From contig JAXRKP010000275.1 in the NCBI GenBank assembly GCA_037039925.1, forward strand, positions 317,203-381,202: a stretch of DNA of 64,000 nt, written 5' to 3'. The notes under the pieces are model-generated. The model worked only from the letters and a program-made list of their open reading frames with translations, was not told the origin of the DNA and did not search any database. Position 1 is the first letter of the stretch; each line of letters begins with the position of its first letter. A program made the translations under genes and the position numbers. This DNA comes from Doris montereyensis (Eukaryota; Mollusca; Gastropoda; Nudibranchia; Dorididae). Shown in pieces: positions 42,101-51,044 of the stretch.

Positions 42101-45100
42101 AGCACCTTTTTACTCATTTTGAGATGGTGCCTTTTGATAATAGGTGCGCGGAATATGTTTAGTATTTTCCGGACAATCTAAGGCAATATTCATAATAGAT
42201 CCTCAAATAAGATTTTTTGGATAGCGCATATTGTGCCGATCAAAATGAGTATCAACTTGCTGTACTTTAGATAATATTTCTGGCTTTTATCGTATAATAG
42301 CTGTGTTGAAAGATAGGCCTGTATCGTTTCTAAAATTGTATACATTCAAAAGAATCGATACTGAGCTTTTTAAATATATATCATTGTGACGGGAATGAAC
42401 TGCTCTATACCCTAGTATGATAGACTACATTTGTCCCATTTTGGTAAAAACCCCCCCTTCTTTAGAAAAAAACTTCATGTGACCAAAACAGGTGCCTCTT
42501 GATTCAACTAAAATTTTTCTATTTGAGCTTGGTAAAATGATATCATACAATACATGCCAAATTAAGAGAAATGTTTAAATACTAAATATAGAAATTGGAT
42601 GACGTTAATTGAATAGATAACAGAAAGAGATAAGAAGTAATCTTTTTTTTATACTTTAAATGACTTGTCTTGATCAAGTTACATTAGAGTTGAAAGTATT
42701 ACTCTTTCCTGCATACATCAAAGACTTCACTCACAATTTATCCTCATCACCTGCTATAAATCTATCCAACCATTCATCCATCCGTCACTTACATATACAC
42801 TGTATTTCTATTGTTGCAAAATTTAAAATAGCAGCTGGACAAATCAGACACTCCCTTTGTTGTCCCAGGCCGCTTAGGAACTCCCCACGAAAAGCCGGTA
42901 ATACATGACACTAGTTACTTAAATTAAATTAAAGACAAAAAGATGGATTGATGTTAACGCGTGAAAATAACTTTCACAAAATTTTCTGTCTCTATCTCAC
43001 CTGCAGGTAAACACAAGCAGCATTTCCTGTTGCCAAGTAGTGTCCAGCTGCCATGCCAACAGCAGAACCTTCATTTGCAGTTATCACATGATCAGTACTG
43101 ATAGCATTTGTAGTGATATAGGCACAAAGATCTGGAGACACAAAAAAGAAACATATCATATATATATATATACAATTAAAAAAAAACAACTTTGTCTCTG
43201 CAACGTATCACAAAAAAAACCAAACCCTTCTTCCCCAGCAAAAAGAACACAAAACAAACACAAGACTCCCCCAGTACCAAAAATAAACAATTATTGGAGT
43301 AATAAATATCTTTTCAGAGAATCAAAAAGGCAATGACAATATATAACCCATCTAGGAAAGGCATTTGTAGGTAAACAAAATTGCCAACAAAAAACAAAAT
43401 TACAGTATATAACACAGTTCATTGTCGTACTCTCCTCTATGGCAGTGCAACTTGGACCTTAGACAGTAGGGAATACAGTAGAGAACAAGCAGCTGAAATG
43501 AAATATCTAAGAAGAGAAGTGGGAAAACTAAAAGAGACAAAATCAGAAACACAACAATAAGAGATCAAACCGAAGTAGATGGCATAAAAACTAAGATAGA
43601 AATAAATCAACTGAGATGGTTTGGGCATGTAAACAGAATGAATGACAATAGAATAGCTAAATCAGTATACAGTGCTAAAACCCAAGGTAAAAGATCATAA
43701 GGTAGACATCTGAGAAAGTGGGAAGAAGATATAAAAGAGGCATTGAACAAGTTTCACGGAAGGAAACAGAAAATGCCTGGAGCAAGATCATTTCAGGAAA
43801 ACCATAGAAGGTAGAATGGGAACTGATAAAGAAAGAAAGAAGTATCTTTTCCAGAATAAAAGGCATCTGTGGAAAAACAACAAAAGTACTCAATTTCTTA
43901 ACATTCTGAGAGTATATTTTGATTTGTTCCGTTTAAATCTACCCCATCCACCATATTTATGGTGATATCAAGGAGAATAAAAAAGGAAAAAAGCGAGAAG
44001 AAAGATAAGAGAAAGAGTGAAAAGAAAGAAGTAGGATCTACCACACCTGCCACCCATATAAGTTTTGAAAAACTTTCTATCTGATTAATAAATGAATAAT
44101 AAAAGAATCAAAATCAAGCAAGGAAAGCAGGGCACATTGAAGGTACCCAATGAAATTATAATCACCCACATACACACAAAATACATTCAAACAAACCTAC
44201 ATGGGTACATCTTCCAACATTGATTGTCACCTGCACTCATTTTACCCTAGTACAGCAAGGCTGAGGAATGGACTGCCAACAGAAATAAAACTCAGCAATA
44301 GCACTGAAGATTTTGAAAACAGAATTAAACACATCGCTTTATAACCAAAATTGGATTAATATTTTTGGGTTGAATTAAAATATGCATGCTGACAGTAATA
44401 CTCAAGAATGAGGCGTTTAGCTCAAACTGCTAATCTGTTCCATGATACATTGCACAATCTCCCAGATCGGTGGTAACTCTTTTGCGTGGCTGTTTTTGAC
44501 TAGTGCTATTCATTGTATAGTGACAGCAGAAGACGTACGCGCTGACTTTAACATTTAAATGTTATCTATCTTAACATGCGAATCAAAATATACGACTAGA
44601 TTTTTTTAGATATATACATAATAAAATTGTGGGAAAGTAGTTGCTATGGCATTTTCGACACCTATGCGTGTCATTTCATGACTTATTCTTGCCAGTGCCA
44701 GCCGGGAGAGCAGAACGCTAGATCTACTTATTCATACTTGCATCTTCACCCTTTCGAACTTTATAAATCTAGATTGCTAAGTCCGATTATCTTGTGTTGC
44801 CATAAAATCTAATTAATAATTGAGATTTTTATATCACTCTTGTGAATAAATATGTTGTATCCCCCTGTGTCTAGATCTATTTACATTAGGTTTTAGTTCT
44901 AGGTGTAGATGTTCTTCTGTCGAACGAACGAGTTGAAAAATGTTAGATATGAAAAAAAGAATATCAATTTGAACTTGTAGTAAGGTTGAGACATTTGATA
45001 ATTTGTTTGAGAATTTGAGAATTGAAAACAGACTACAAATATACTAAATCACATTTTATGAATCAAAATATAAAACTACAGGGGTGTTTAGCTCATTTCA

Positions 45101-45891
45101 AGTATTCCTGATTAGACCTCACGTAATAGGCCGTGGTAACACTTTTGCGTCACCGCATTTTCTCAATGCGAAATCCTATAATACTTTCACATAGAATGTG
45201 AGACTGTGCGTCAATGTAACTCAGTGTAAACAAAGAAAATAGATATTATATTAATCTTGTTTAGCACCAGTCGATAAGTTATAAAAATATGAACGCCTAG
45301 AACATTATGTACTATTCTGTATTTCTAATTTTAGATCTAGTTTTTGCTATTATCATTACCGGTGGTCATCCTGTTCCTTCTCCTTTTATCATTAATAATA
45401 ATCATCACCACAAATGAAAATGTTAGCATTATTATCTAAAGCATTAGAACGATCATTAATAATAATCCTCACCACAAATGTTAGCATTATTATTTACAGT
45501 ATTAGAATGATTATTAACAAGAGTAGAAATAGTAGCAGTAGTTATACTGCTTTTGTAATGAATAATGACGTGGGGTACTCACTACCCTCATATTTTACCC
45601 TTATCAAATAAGGGCTTCAGGCTCCACACAAAAGAGTTACCACCGATCTGTTTCTGAAACAAGGGCAAATAATTTTGCACGCTAAACGTCCCATTGAGTT
45701 GGTCAGTTATCATTATGAAGAATAAAAGAGATAAAAATACCTTTAAGTAATGAATCTGGTACTCCAGCAAAGAAACTGACTCCAATATTTTGACAAGCAT
45801 GATAGAACACTTCTGGACAAAGATGCTGATTGATTAACGCAGGCTCTGGCATAGCTGATGGATTACTGCGATGTTGATGTCTAACAGACAT
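30016..45891 (-). CDS. ppd: Phosphonopyruvate decarboxylase (ThDP-dependent), nine coding exons
   Basis: It catalyses phosphonopyruvate to phosphonoacetaldehyde plus CO2, the step that makes phosphonate synthesis irreversible and leads to 2-aminoethylphosphonate. Exons: 45741-45891, 43001-43131, 40941-41098, 40367-40422, 39564-39674, 38270-38380, 34585-34690, 30792-30992 and 30016-30192; all junctions are GT/AG and phases agree. Family signatures are FFAGVPDSLLKD, TANEGSAVG (ThDP-activating Glu), NSGLGN.VNPL, GWRG, LTVGAMGH, the ThDP/Mg motif DGDG...FNNGAHDSVGGQ and C-terminal GNRKNLGRPT. The total is about 400 residues, a normal length. Exons 3, 5 and 6 carry 1-nt indels at short homopolymers, and exon 3 a TAA. 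Acetolactate synthase and sulfopyruvate decarboxylase are related, but the motif set fits phosphonopyruvate decarboxylase best. Confidence 0.87.
30345..30465 (+). repeat. Dispersed repeat (GATCTCAGG type) in the last intron
   Basis: TTCACTGAAAGTTACATAGT, CACCATATACAGTGATCTCA, GAAAGAAAGAAGAAGGACCT and ACCAGCAACCCC, in the 599-bp intron between decarboxylase exons 8 and 9. Confidence 0.55.
30792..30992 (-). CDS. ppd: Phosphonopyruvate decarboxylase coding exon 8 (ThDP/Mg motif)
   Basis: A phase-0 exon of 67 codons, acceptor TTATAG, donor GTAAGA. It opens IYCLDGDGAAIMHMGSF and carries the thiamine diphosphate motif GDG-x25-NN (DGDG...LFNNGAHDSVGGQPT), followed by AANHEGFKFGAVAKACGYRE. Asp and Asn of this motif hold the Mg2+-diphosphate. 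The frame is fully intact. Confidence 0.96.
31170..31430. repeat. 55-bp tandem units (GGCGGGTCCCG) in a possible piggyBac-type MITE
   Basis: Three units start at about 31187, 31242 and 31297, each with GGCGGGTCCCGTATATTTGC or a close variant. The segment opens TTAACCCTTTCC, and TTAA plus CCCTTT is the piggyBac-type target and terminus. The other end (about 31411, CTAAAGGGGTAAAA) is only a poor inverted match. Confidence 0.45.
31430..33960. other. Decarboxylase intron 7, central part
   Basis: Contains an 18-base poly-G run (32356-32373), a poly-C run (32628-32639) and a pyrimidine-rich CTCTCT/TTTC stretch (32660-32815). The long Ser/Leu/Phe ORFs are translations of that pyrimidine tract. No gene. 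Confidence 0.5.
33962..34259 (-). mobile_element. SINE family 1, copy e
   Basis: AAAGTTCATTCAAGGCCCTT, CATATCCCGGTTTCTATAGT, GAAGCGGAACGGGTGACAAT, AATCACCTCCTGGCCAGGAC, TAGGATTCAAACTCGGAATC and CCTAACCGCTCGGCCACC. It lies in decarboxylase intron 7. Confidence 0.87.
34585..34690 (-). CDS. ppd: Phosphonopyruvate decarboxylase coding exon 7
   Basis: 106 nt, acceptor CCTTCAG, donor GTATTT. It completes an Arg codon, then ATQGKGHEKELLTVGAMGHV and ASISMGIAIQKPNRT. LTVGAMGHVASIS is the family signature before the cofactor loop. The frame is intact. Confidence 0.93.
35275..35342 (-). mobile_element. Fragment of RTE 5' UTR, inverted
   Basis: On plus GATTAGCCTGCTGTACCGCA and GATGGGGCTGCTACCTTGAG, then ACCTCTTTCCTGG. 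This is the reverse complement of the segment that follows the 5' monomers in copies C and D (GGGGGCCTCAAGGTGGCAGC). It lies about 170 bp before copy C in opposite orientation. Confidence 0.55.
35574..35775 (+). repeat. 5'-UTR monomers of RTE copy C
   Basis: Three units of about 66-69 bp, each beginning GCTGCCTTGCAGG and ending near GTTAACCCTGACAGAAAA. They precede GGGGGCCTCAAGGTGGCAGC and then the endonuclease frame. Confidence 0.8.
35930..36739 (+). pseudogene. APE-type endonuclease remnant, RTE copy C
   Basis: FGTWNVRAINGKELELVEEM near 35930, then TLLGDLNARVGNNVETSGGV with RLIDFCLH, and ARVNRGAEIFSDHHLVIAKM. Catalytic GDLNAR and SDHH boxes are present; stops and frame breaks lie between 36000 and 36240. 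Confidence 0.82.
36740..38095 (+). pseudogene. Reverse transcriptase remnant, RTE copy C (deleted and with a copied insert)
   Basis: The linker is interrupted at 36807-36897 by a copy of the element's own C-terminal segment, and the finger/palm part is missing: at about 37187 the linker jumps to LFITFMDSVAK, skipping some 850 bp that copy D retains. FADDLVLLGKSE is present at about 37300, followed by YGS/YDSETWTLDSREYNRV-type C-terminal sequence. Confidence 0.85.
38160..38218 (+). mobile_element. LINE 3'-end scrap with (ATT)n tail
   Basis: GATGAGCGCTATAGAAAGGT followed by TATTACTATTATCATTATTA, the same kind of ending as at 25280. Confidence 0.35.
38270..38380 (-). CDS. ppd: Phosphonopyruvate decarboxylase coding exon 6 (+1 and -1 inside)
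   Basis: Acceptor TTCCTAG, donor GTTTGT. It begins FPLTREQAMIRVVECMEET and ends RELFEY. Between these, the conserved AAIVSSTGMLS is found only in a shifted frame. One extra G in ACGGGCC and one missing A in TTCAGAG about 35 nt later restore the original frame, so the total length (111 nt) is correct. Read literally, the middle becomes GRHCQLNRHAF, which matches nothing in the family. Confidence 0.8.
39564..39674 (-). CDS. ppd: Phosphonopyruvate decarboxylase coding exon 5 (one extra base)
   Basis: Acceptor CTTTCAG, donor GTAAGT. It reads TLKRAGDHFRHNSSPFALLI and RTKTF, then leaves frame at TTCGGCACC. With one G instead of two it continues APYTLATNDVA and ends with two bases that complete Leu with exon 6. 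Length is 111 nt, against 110 required. SPFALLIRTKTFAPY corresponds to the family motif ending the first ThDP domain. Confidence 0.78.
39795..39970 (+). repeat. Dispersed repeat family 4, diverged fragment
   Basis: GTAATCATGAGGACAGTGAC, CACTCTGCTTTCTTCACTTA, ACTCAGAGGTGAATGAGTAC and AAAGAAAGATCTTGTCAG correspond in order to the elements at 51050-51249/54493-54680 and 54685-55020. Confidence 0.55.
39985..40245 (+). mobile_element. SINE family 1, copy f
   Basis: Starts at the diverged head GTGGTGACGGTGGCTGAGTC, then GAGGTCCCGGGTTTAAAATC, CAAGCACTAGTTGGGGAATA, CAAGAGGTGATTATTATCAC and CATAGAAACCGGGATAAGCT. It lies in the decarboxylase intron between exons 4 and 5, next to the repeat at 39795. 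Confidence 0.78.
40367..40422 (-). CDS. ppd: Phosphonopyruvate decarboxylase coding exon 4
   Basis: 56 nt, acceptor GTTACAG, donor GTGAGA. It completes a Glu codon and reads CMDIPCEILSTDESEMRE, matching the family segment between the N-terminal ThDP domain and its linker (pattern: ...LLE-x-M-x-IP-x-E-x-L...). The frame is intact and it joins exon 5 in phase 0. Confidence 0.8.
40941..41098 (-). CDS. ppd: Phosphonopyruvate decarboxylase coding exon 3 (two 1-nt deletions and a TAA)
   Basis: Acceptor ATACAG, donor GTAGGT. It starts NSGLGNMVNPLMSMAHPAVH and SVPILLLLGWRG. It is 158 nt long, but the flanking phases need 160. One base is missing in the GGG after CGT, just before the family EPGTKDEPQHIA segment; another is missing in the CC of CTCCATTA, before the last codons (PLL). 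Between them a TAA stands where relatives of this region usually have Gln. The gene could be decayed here, or the consensus sequence poor. Confidence 0.8.
41880..42470 (+). repeat. Unclassified interspersed repeat, copy 1
   Basis: Homologous in order and orientation to 60260-60845: shared anchors include CTAAGGCAATATTCA, AAAATGAGTA(T/C)CAACTTGC, GGGAATGAAC and TTGTCCCA(T/C)TT. No open frame, no inverted ends and no tail were recognised. It lies in decarboxylase intron 2. Confidence 0.6.
43001..43131 (-). CDS. ppd: Phosphonopyruvate decarboxylase coding exon 2 (ThDP glutamate)
   Basis: 131 nt, acceptor CTCCAG, donor GTGAGA. It completes an Asp codon and reads LCAYITTNAISTDHVITANE then GSAVGMAAGHYLATGNAACV and YLQ. 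The Glu of ANEGSAVG is the conserved residue that contacts the aminopyrimidine N1' of thiamine diphosphate. The frame is intact. Confidence 0.92.
43307..43854 (+). mobile_element. RTE-like retrotransposon copy E, short 5'-truncated
   Basis: The insertion starts at AGAATCAAAAAGGCAATGAC and ends in the GGGAACTGATAAAGAAAGAA tail. TATCTTTTCAG (43307-43317) and TATCTTTTCCAG (43843-43854) are the target duplications. The content is only the reverse transcriptase C-terminus in broken frames. Confidence 0.88.
43925..44060 (+). repeat. Dispersed repeat (GATCTCAGG type)
   Basis: GTTTAAATCTACCCCATCCA, GGTGATATCAAGGAG, GAAAGAAGTAGGATCTACCA and CACCTGCCACCC. Confidence 0.5.
44234..44344 (+). pseudogene. 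Non-LTR reverse transcriptase C-terminal fragment
   Basis: Open frame HSFYPSTARLRNGLPTEIKL and SNSTEDFENRIKHIAL, then TAA. The pattern F-x-P-x-T-x-R-L-x-N-x-L-P...F is the common ending of jockey/CR1/L2-type reverse transcriptases. It is not from the RTE copies A-F. Confidence 0.55.
45385..45515. repeat. Short tandem duplication
   Basis: CATTAATAATAATCATCACC ... AATGTTAGCATTATTAT appears twice, about 65 bp apart. It is AT-rich and probably arose by slippage. Confidence 0.6.
45741..45891 (-). CDS. ppd: Phosphonopyruvate decarboxylase coding exon 1 (first recognised)
   Basis: The first ATG lies three bases after a TTTTATAG acceptor (exon edge 45894). It gives MSVRHQHRSNPSAMPEPALI and then NQHLCPEVFYHACQNIGVSF and FAGVPDSLLK, ending on one base at a GTATTT donor. 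The GVPDSLLK box is the family N-terminal signature. The acceptor implies at least one upstream exon, either 5' UTR or a short N-terminal extension. Confidence 0.85.
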
Positions 45892-47884
45892 TTGCTATAA
45901 AAAAAAAATGAGGTATAAAAAGAGACCCAAAAATGAATTTTTAGCACCTATTAATTAGCAATGTGATGCATGACGGAAAGAAAACTCACTTCAGATGTTA
46001 CACTTATGAACAACAATTTAATTATATTTTTTTAAAAACAATAATTGGAGAACATCATAATACAAAATATTCAGTGTAGCTGTTGATTGTAAGATTTATA
46101 AATAATTCTCAATAAATGTGCAAAATTTAATTTCACAATTTAAATTTTTTTCCTGGTCAAATTAAAAATCCCTAGATTGTTTATAGAGGAAAAAAGTGAG
46201 CTTCCTGACCTACCTGACATAATTGAATAAGAGGTGAACAAACACCAGACAGTCTTCTCATTCCAAGTACTATAGGTACGCTTGGCCATGACGTATGATA
46301 ATAATGAACACGTTTAAGAAAAAAAAACAAATTTGTTAAACTGAACACAAAGGTGATAACTTCAATAGCGACCAAATTGGCAAGCGAATAGAAGGCTTAA
46401 AATTTTGTATGAGATGCTTGCAGACAAGTGAGAATGAGCATCAAAGATCTTTCTTGGTGAGGACTTAATGTATGGATGTATCTTTTTCAGTCAATCCTTG
46501 CGTTAATTTGTCACAAAGCACATATCCCTTGATGTTAAATACAAAATGGGGTGCTGTAAGGGTCCAATTGGCTGCTTGCTTTCCGACAGCTGTTGCTGGG
46601 TTGTTCTTTAAATAGTGTTTGCTTAATTTTAGGTGTCAATTGATCTGTGGACCAAGATGAAAAATAAAAGATCTCTATCAATTTCATGAATAAATGCACA
46701 TTTAAAGGAATAAAAGTATTCATCTACTTTGATGACTTGTTTAGCCATGTCAAACGCAAGTCGAAATTTGAAAACCACAGTACTTTATGAGAGAAAAGGA
46801 GACAAACTGGAGTAAAAAGTAAATGTATTCATGTACATGATAATGTTACTTTAATGTTAATAGTGCTGAATCTTTTTAAAAATTTGACGGTTGATGACAC
46901 TGATATCAGTGTTAGTTTCATGTGAATCTAGAGGCCTAATCACATTATTTGAAGAATATGAAAGGCTAAAAAAGTGATTTTAAACACGTTACGATATAAA
47001 GATCTAGATTCTAGATCAAGACAGATTTATCTATCTCTGGATTCTAAGCCTTTTTCTTCTTCTTCATAGTAACTGACTAACTAAATTCTTGAGTATAACT
47101 GTACTTCGAATCTATGATATAATTAAATATTTTAGTAATATTTAAAAGATCTTTAATCTAAGTCTAAATGGAGCATAAACAACAAGGCCTTCTGACATGA
47201 TGACTCATTCTGCCAGTTCATGATTTATAATTTATAATCAATCTACTAGATTTATGCACACTGACATATATCAATCTTGATATGATTTGAGGCACCTATT
47301 TGATAGCTATCATCATAACACTCTTATAAGGCATCTCATGAGCAAGACTATTACTCAATTAGATTGTATAGGTCTAAATCTAGACCCAGTCCCCGGCACT
47401 TCCTCACCAAACCGTAGAATCTTAAATATCTCACTAACTCTCTAGATCTAGATCTACCTCTAGATTAGAAGATATCATCTAGATTTCTATATCGAAATCT
47501 AGGTGGACTCGGCCTGAATAATGGGTCACTGTAAATGCATTTGATATGAGATTCGATTGGCGTTGCTAAGAACTCGTTAACTGCAAAACAATAATAACAT
47601 GGGCGAAATAAGCTATCCACTATGGATAGATATAGACCGAAATCCGGCGAATTTCAATGGATGGGCGTGTCCATTAGCATGAGCCGACTCTAGAACGAAT
47701 CAAATGCTTCCTCGAAAATATGACTCTCATTAGGCTTCGATATAATAACTAAATAATGAAATAATTCCCTACGTACACGGTTATCCAATAGATATATAGC
47801 AACGTTCACACAATTAATAAATGTCTCTATATAATTGTTGAAGCCAAAACAAAACAAGTGTTAGAAAGCTATTAGGTATCTTAC

Positions 47885-47937
47885 GGAGAGATGGCCGGCG
47901 ATCACAGAACGACAGACATAGAGGAGCAAGCAGCCAT
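47885..47937 (-). other. Possible first exon / N-terminus of the decarboxylase gene
   Basis: On the minus strand an ATG in good context (GACAATGG) reads MAACSSMSVVL; a GTAAGA donor follows 53 nt after it. Read literally the frame stops before the donor. A one-base loss near GTTCTGTG would allow VIAGHLS in the phase needed by the 45894 acceptor. A CCAAT box (ATTGG on plus, 48113-48117) lies about 180 bp upstream. It could equally be 5' UTR. Transcript data would decide. Confidence 0.25.
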
Positions 47938-48112
47938 TGTCTAAAGGACCGAAACCCCGTACGCGAAGAGTTTTCATGCAATGCTCGTTCTTGAGACCAG
48001 TTTCGCATAAGCCTCGGCCCAACCACAACCCGTCCCAAATTTCCTGCCTCCCAATTTGTTGAGTATGACTTTCTTATAGGGCCTAGCCTACTACACCTAT
48101 ATCTATAAGGCG

Positions 48113-48117
48113 ATTGG
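48113..48117 (-). promoter_or_regulatory. CCAAT box, putative decarboxylase promoter
   Basis: CGACCAATCGC on minus, about 180 bp upstream of the candidate first exon at 47937, in a locally GC-richer stretch (47880-48150). Assignment by position only. Confidence 0.25.
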
Positions 48118-48139
48118 TCGTTGCTTGACTGATCATGCA

Positions 48140-48690
48140 GCCGTCGCTCTTTTTCTACAGGGCTATCTAAACTTGATCGTATGAGTCAAAGCAAACAGGC
48201 TAGAAGTTAGCAAGAAGAGATTTGGGTGGGGGAGGAAGGAGGGGGCTGGGGGCTGAATGAAAGATATTATCTAAAACACACTCAAATGAGTTGTTGTTTA
48301 AGAAGGTCGGAGAAACTAGGCCTGAGCGGTGGCGTAAAGAAGAGAGAAAATCTAAGAAAGACAGATAGGCAAACGACAGAAAGAGCAATAAAAAAACGCA
48401 ACAAAACAGTAGTAGATAATCCAAACCACGACTCTTGAGGAAGAAATTAACATTAACATCTAGGCTTTGTTACACTCTCTCATCATGGGAAGTCTGAAAC
48501 GTTTAAAAGACTACAGAAGAAGTGGAATAATTAAAATTTGATTTACTCACACTTAGTCTAGCTAAATTTAGTAGCAAGCCTACTTTCTTCAGCTATATAA
48601 ATACGCTCAAACTTTGTATTCAACATTGTTTTGTCCTCAAGGTACAAACAATTAGGAAATAACATGAATACAAAAGCACGCATATGTTAT
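48140..48690. other. Intergenic DNA, nothing recognised
   Basis: Purine-rich patch at 48210-48270 and otherwise AT-rich. No supported gene. Confidence 0.4.
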
Positions 48691-48753
48691 AATACAATCT
48701 ATCTATCTATCTATTTATCTATATATCCATGTATCTATATATCTACCTATCCA

Positions 48754-48988
<235 letters not shown>

Positions 48989-49127
48989 GCAATCTCTATT
49001 TAAAGCTATCTATATGTCCGTCTGTCTAGCTTTCTTTCTATTTGCCTGCCTGCTTGCTTGTCTATGTGTGTAAATGTATGTATGTATACATGGACGGTAT
49101 GTATGTATGTGTGTCTGTCTGTATGTA

Positions 49128-49400
49128 TTAATGTAAGTAAAGTTCCTTCACGGCCCTTAAGGCCCATTGAGCCAGATTCTATAGTGTGAAGCGTAACAGG
49201 TGACAATAATCCTCCAGGCCAGGACGCTAGTCTGACGCAGTTTTTTTACTCACAGTGCTTGTACCCATTTGCACCTGGGAAAATGCGTGTTAAATGTCTT
49301 TCCCAAGGAACACGACGTCGGACCTGGCTTTGCCAGGATTTGAGCTAGGGATCTCATGCTCTCCAGTCCGGTAGCCTAACCGCTCGACCACCGACGCCAC
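49128..49400 (-). mobile_element. SINE family 1, copy g
   Basis: TAAAGTTCCTTCACGGCCCT, TATAGTGTGAAGCGTAACAG, CATTTGCACCTGGGAAAATG, TGTCTTTCCCAAGGAACACG and CTAACCGCTCGACCACCGAC. It is flanked on both sides by (TATG)n. Confidence 0.87.
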
Positions 49401-49504
49401 ATATTAATGTATGTATGTATGTAGTATCAATGCATGTATGTATGTATGTATATATGTATGTATGCATGTACATATGTATGTATGTATGTAAGTATGTATG
49501 TATG

Positions 49505-49538
<34 letters not shown>

Positions 49539-49745
49539 TATATGTATGTATGTATGTTTGTATGTATTAATGTATGAATGTATGTATGTCTGTATGTATT
49601 AATGTATGCATGTATTAATGTTTGTAGGTATGTATGTATGTATGTATGTATGTATGTATGTATGTATGTATGTATGTATGTATGTATGTATGTATGTATG
49701 TATGTATGTATGTATGTATGTATGTATGTATGTATGTATGTATGT
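49400..49745. repeat. (TATG)n microsatellite
   Basis: About 345 bp of GTAT/TATG repeats with interruptions (TATA, TATTAATG) in the first half and a purer second half (49625-49743). A shorter TATG stretch at 49074-49125 lies on the other side of SINE copy g. Confidence 0.93.
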
Positions 49746-49844
49746 TCGTACGGAAGCTTGTGTGTACCATTTAGCCTATGTATATACATTACGATGTGTT
49801 CGTGCAGTCGTAGTGTAATGCATTTGAAACTAAAGACATTAGAA

Positions 49845-50860
49845 AGTAAGTAAAGTTCCTTCAAGGCCACTACGCCCATAGAACTGGAACTTATCCCGGT
49901 TTATATAGCGTGAAGCAGAACAAATGATGACATTCACTTCCAGGACATGACGTTTATATGACGCAGATTTTTACTCCCAAGAGAGTGTTTGTACCCATCT
50001 GAACCTGGGTCGAATGGAGAAAACGCATGTTAAGTGTTTTTCCCAAAGAATACGACGTCGGACTTCACTTTTATGGGATTTGAACCCAGGAGCTCGTGAT
50101 ACCAAGTCATTACAACCTAAAATATCCCTTAATGTTCACCCACTCCAATCGTCCTCTTAGATCATCACAATTTTTACAACTGAAAAAAAAGTGTCACTAA
50201 GACATAATTTCTCGAACGTTCGTTTACCTTTTCGATCCCAGCTATTTGGAATGCTTTGTCAGTTAAACTAGAAATTGTACAACCCTTCCTTCCTCCAAAC
50301 AATCGCTTAAAACAGAGTTGTTCCTCTCTTTTTTCGACTCACATAATAAATACTATCTAATTTCTTGACGTTTTCTTGAATACTTCTTAAGAGTTTGGTC
50401 TTTTATTGATGTATGGTATCTTGAACACTGTGATGTATGTTATATATACGATTGTTCTTACATTTCTTAAATTTGATACGTCTTTGACTGTATACTGTTA
50501 TAACTATACGTATACTTTTAAAATGGACAATTAAACGTATCATGGGGTGTAGGGGTTGGCTCCTGCAATTTTTAATTATTTGTTAAAATTTTGTATATAG
50601 GGCCATCTTGTAATTAGCATATATCGTAATTTAGATACTGTTCATCTTAATCGTAACATTCTTCATGTATGCAGTTTCATGATTTTATAGAAATCGTATA
50701 TATTTGATTGTATTATCTGAGATTTTATGTAAGCTATGTTAAGATATATGTTTAGGCCTTTGTAAAGCGCAACTGAACATAGCGCTCATGGATAAGGGCG
50801 CTTATAAATTGTGTATTACATGTATGGTTATTAATCACTCGGCCACCGACACCACTTAAG
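49845..50860 (-). mobile_element. SINE family 1, copy h, split by a LINE fragment
   Basis: 49845-50118 carries AAAGTTCCTTCAAGGCCACT ... TTTGAACCCAGGAGCTCGTG, ending ATTACAACCTAA. The missing head (ATCACTCGGCCACCGACACC) reappears at 50831-50856 after about 710 bp of foreign sequence. Confidence 0.72.
50119..50830 (+). mobile_element. CR1/L2-like LINE 3' fragment inserted in SINE copy h
   Basis: At about 50213 an open stretch reads ERSFTFSIPAIWNALSVKLE with LKQSCSSLF further on, matching the W-N-x-L-P/S C-terminal module of CR1/L2-like reverse transcriptases. A 3' UTR follows, ending GCGCTCATGGATAAGGGCGC TTATAAAT-type sequence at about 50780-50808, which is typical for such tails. Confidence 0.6.
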
Positions 50861-51044
50861 CCAATGCGGAGAATGGAACACATACGAAGAGTAGGAACAT
50901 GCGTGCTTAGATACAAAAAGATAACTACATAGTTGAGTGCAGTGTTTGGGGTTGACGTGGATGAGGCGGAGGATACCAATGAAGTTGACCACGTGGTTAT
51001 TTTCTCACGCGTGTGGGAATTTCCAAAACGTCAAGAAGTTGGCT

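Larger units (their letters stand above)
43132..45740 (-). other. Decarboxylase intron 1 (between exons 1 and 2)
   Basis: 2.6 kb holding RTE copy E (43307-43854), a dispersed repeat (43925-44060), a LINE C-terminal scrap (44234-44344), an AGATCTAG-rich patch (44720-44940) and a short tandem duplication (45385-45515). No further exon. Confidence 0.6.

Noticed and set aside
30016..45891. Bacterial contamination or recent bacterial insert
   Set aside because: Nine exons with proper splice sites, and introns containing the same SINE/RTE families as the rest of the window.
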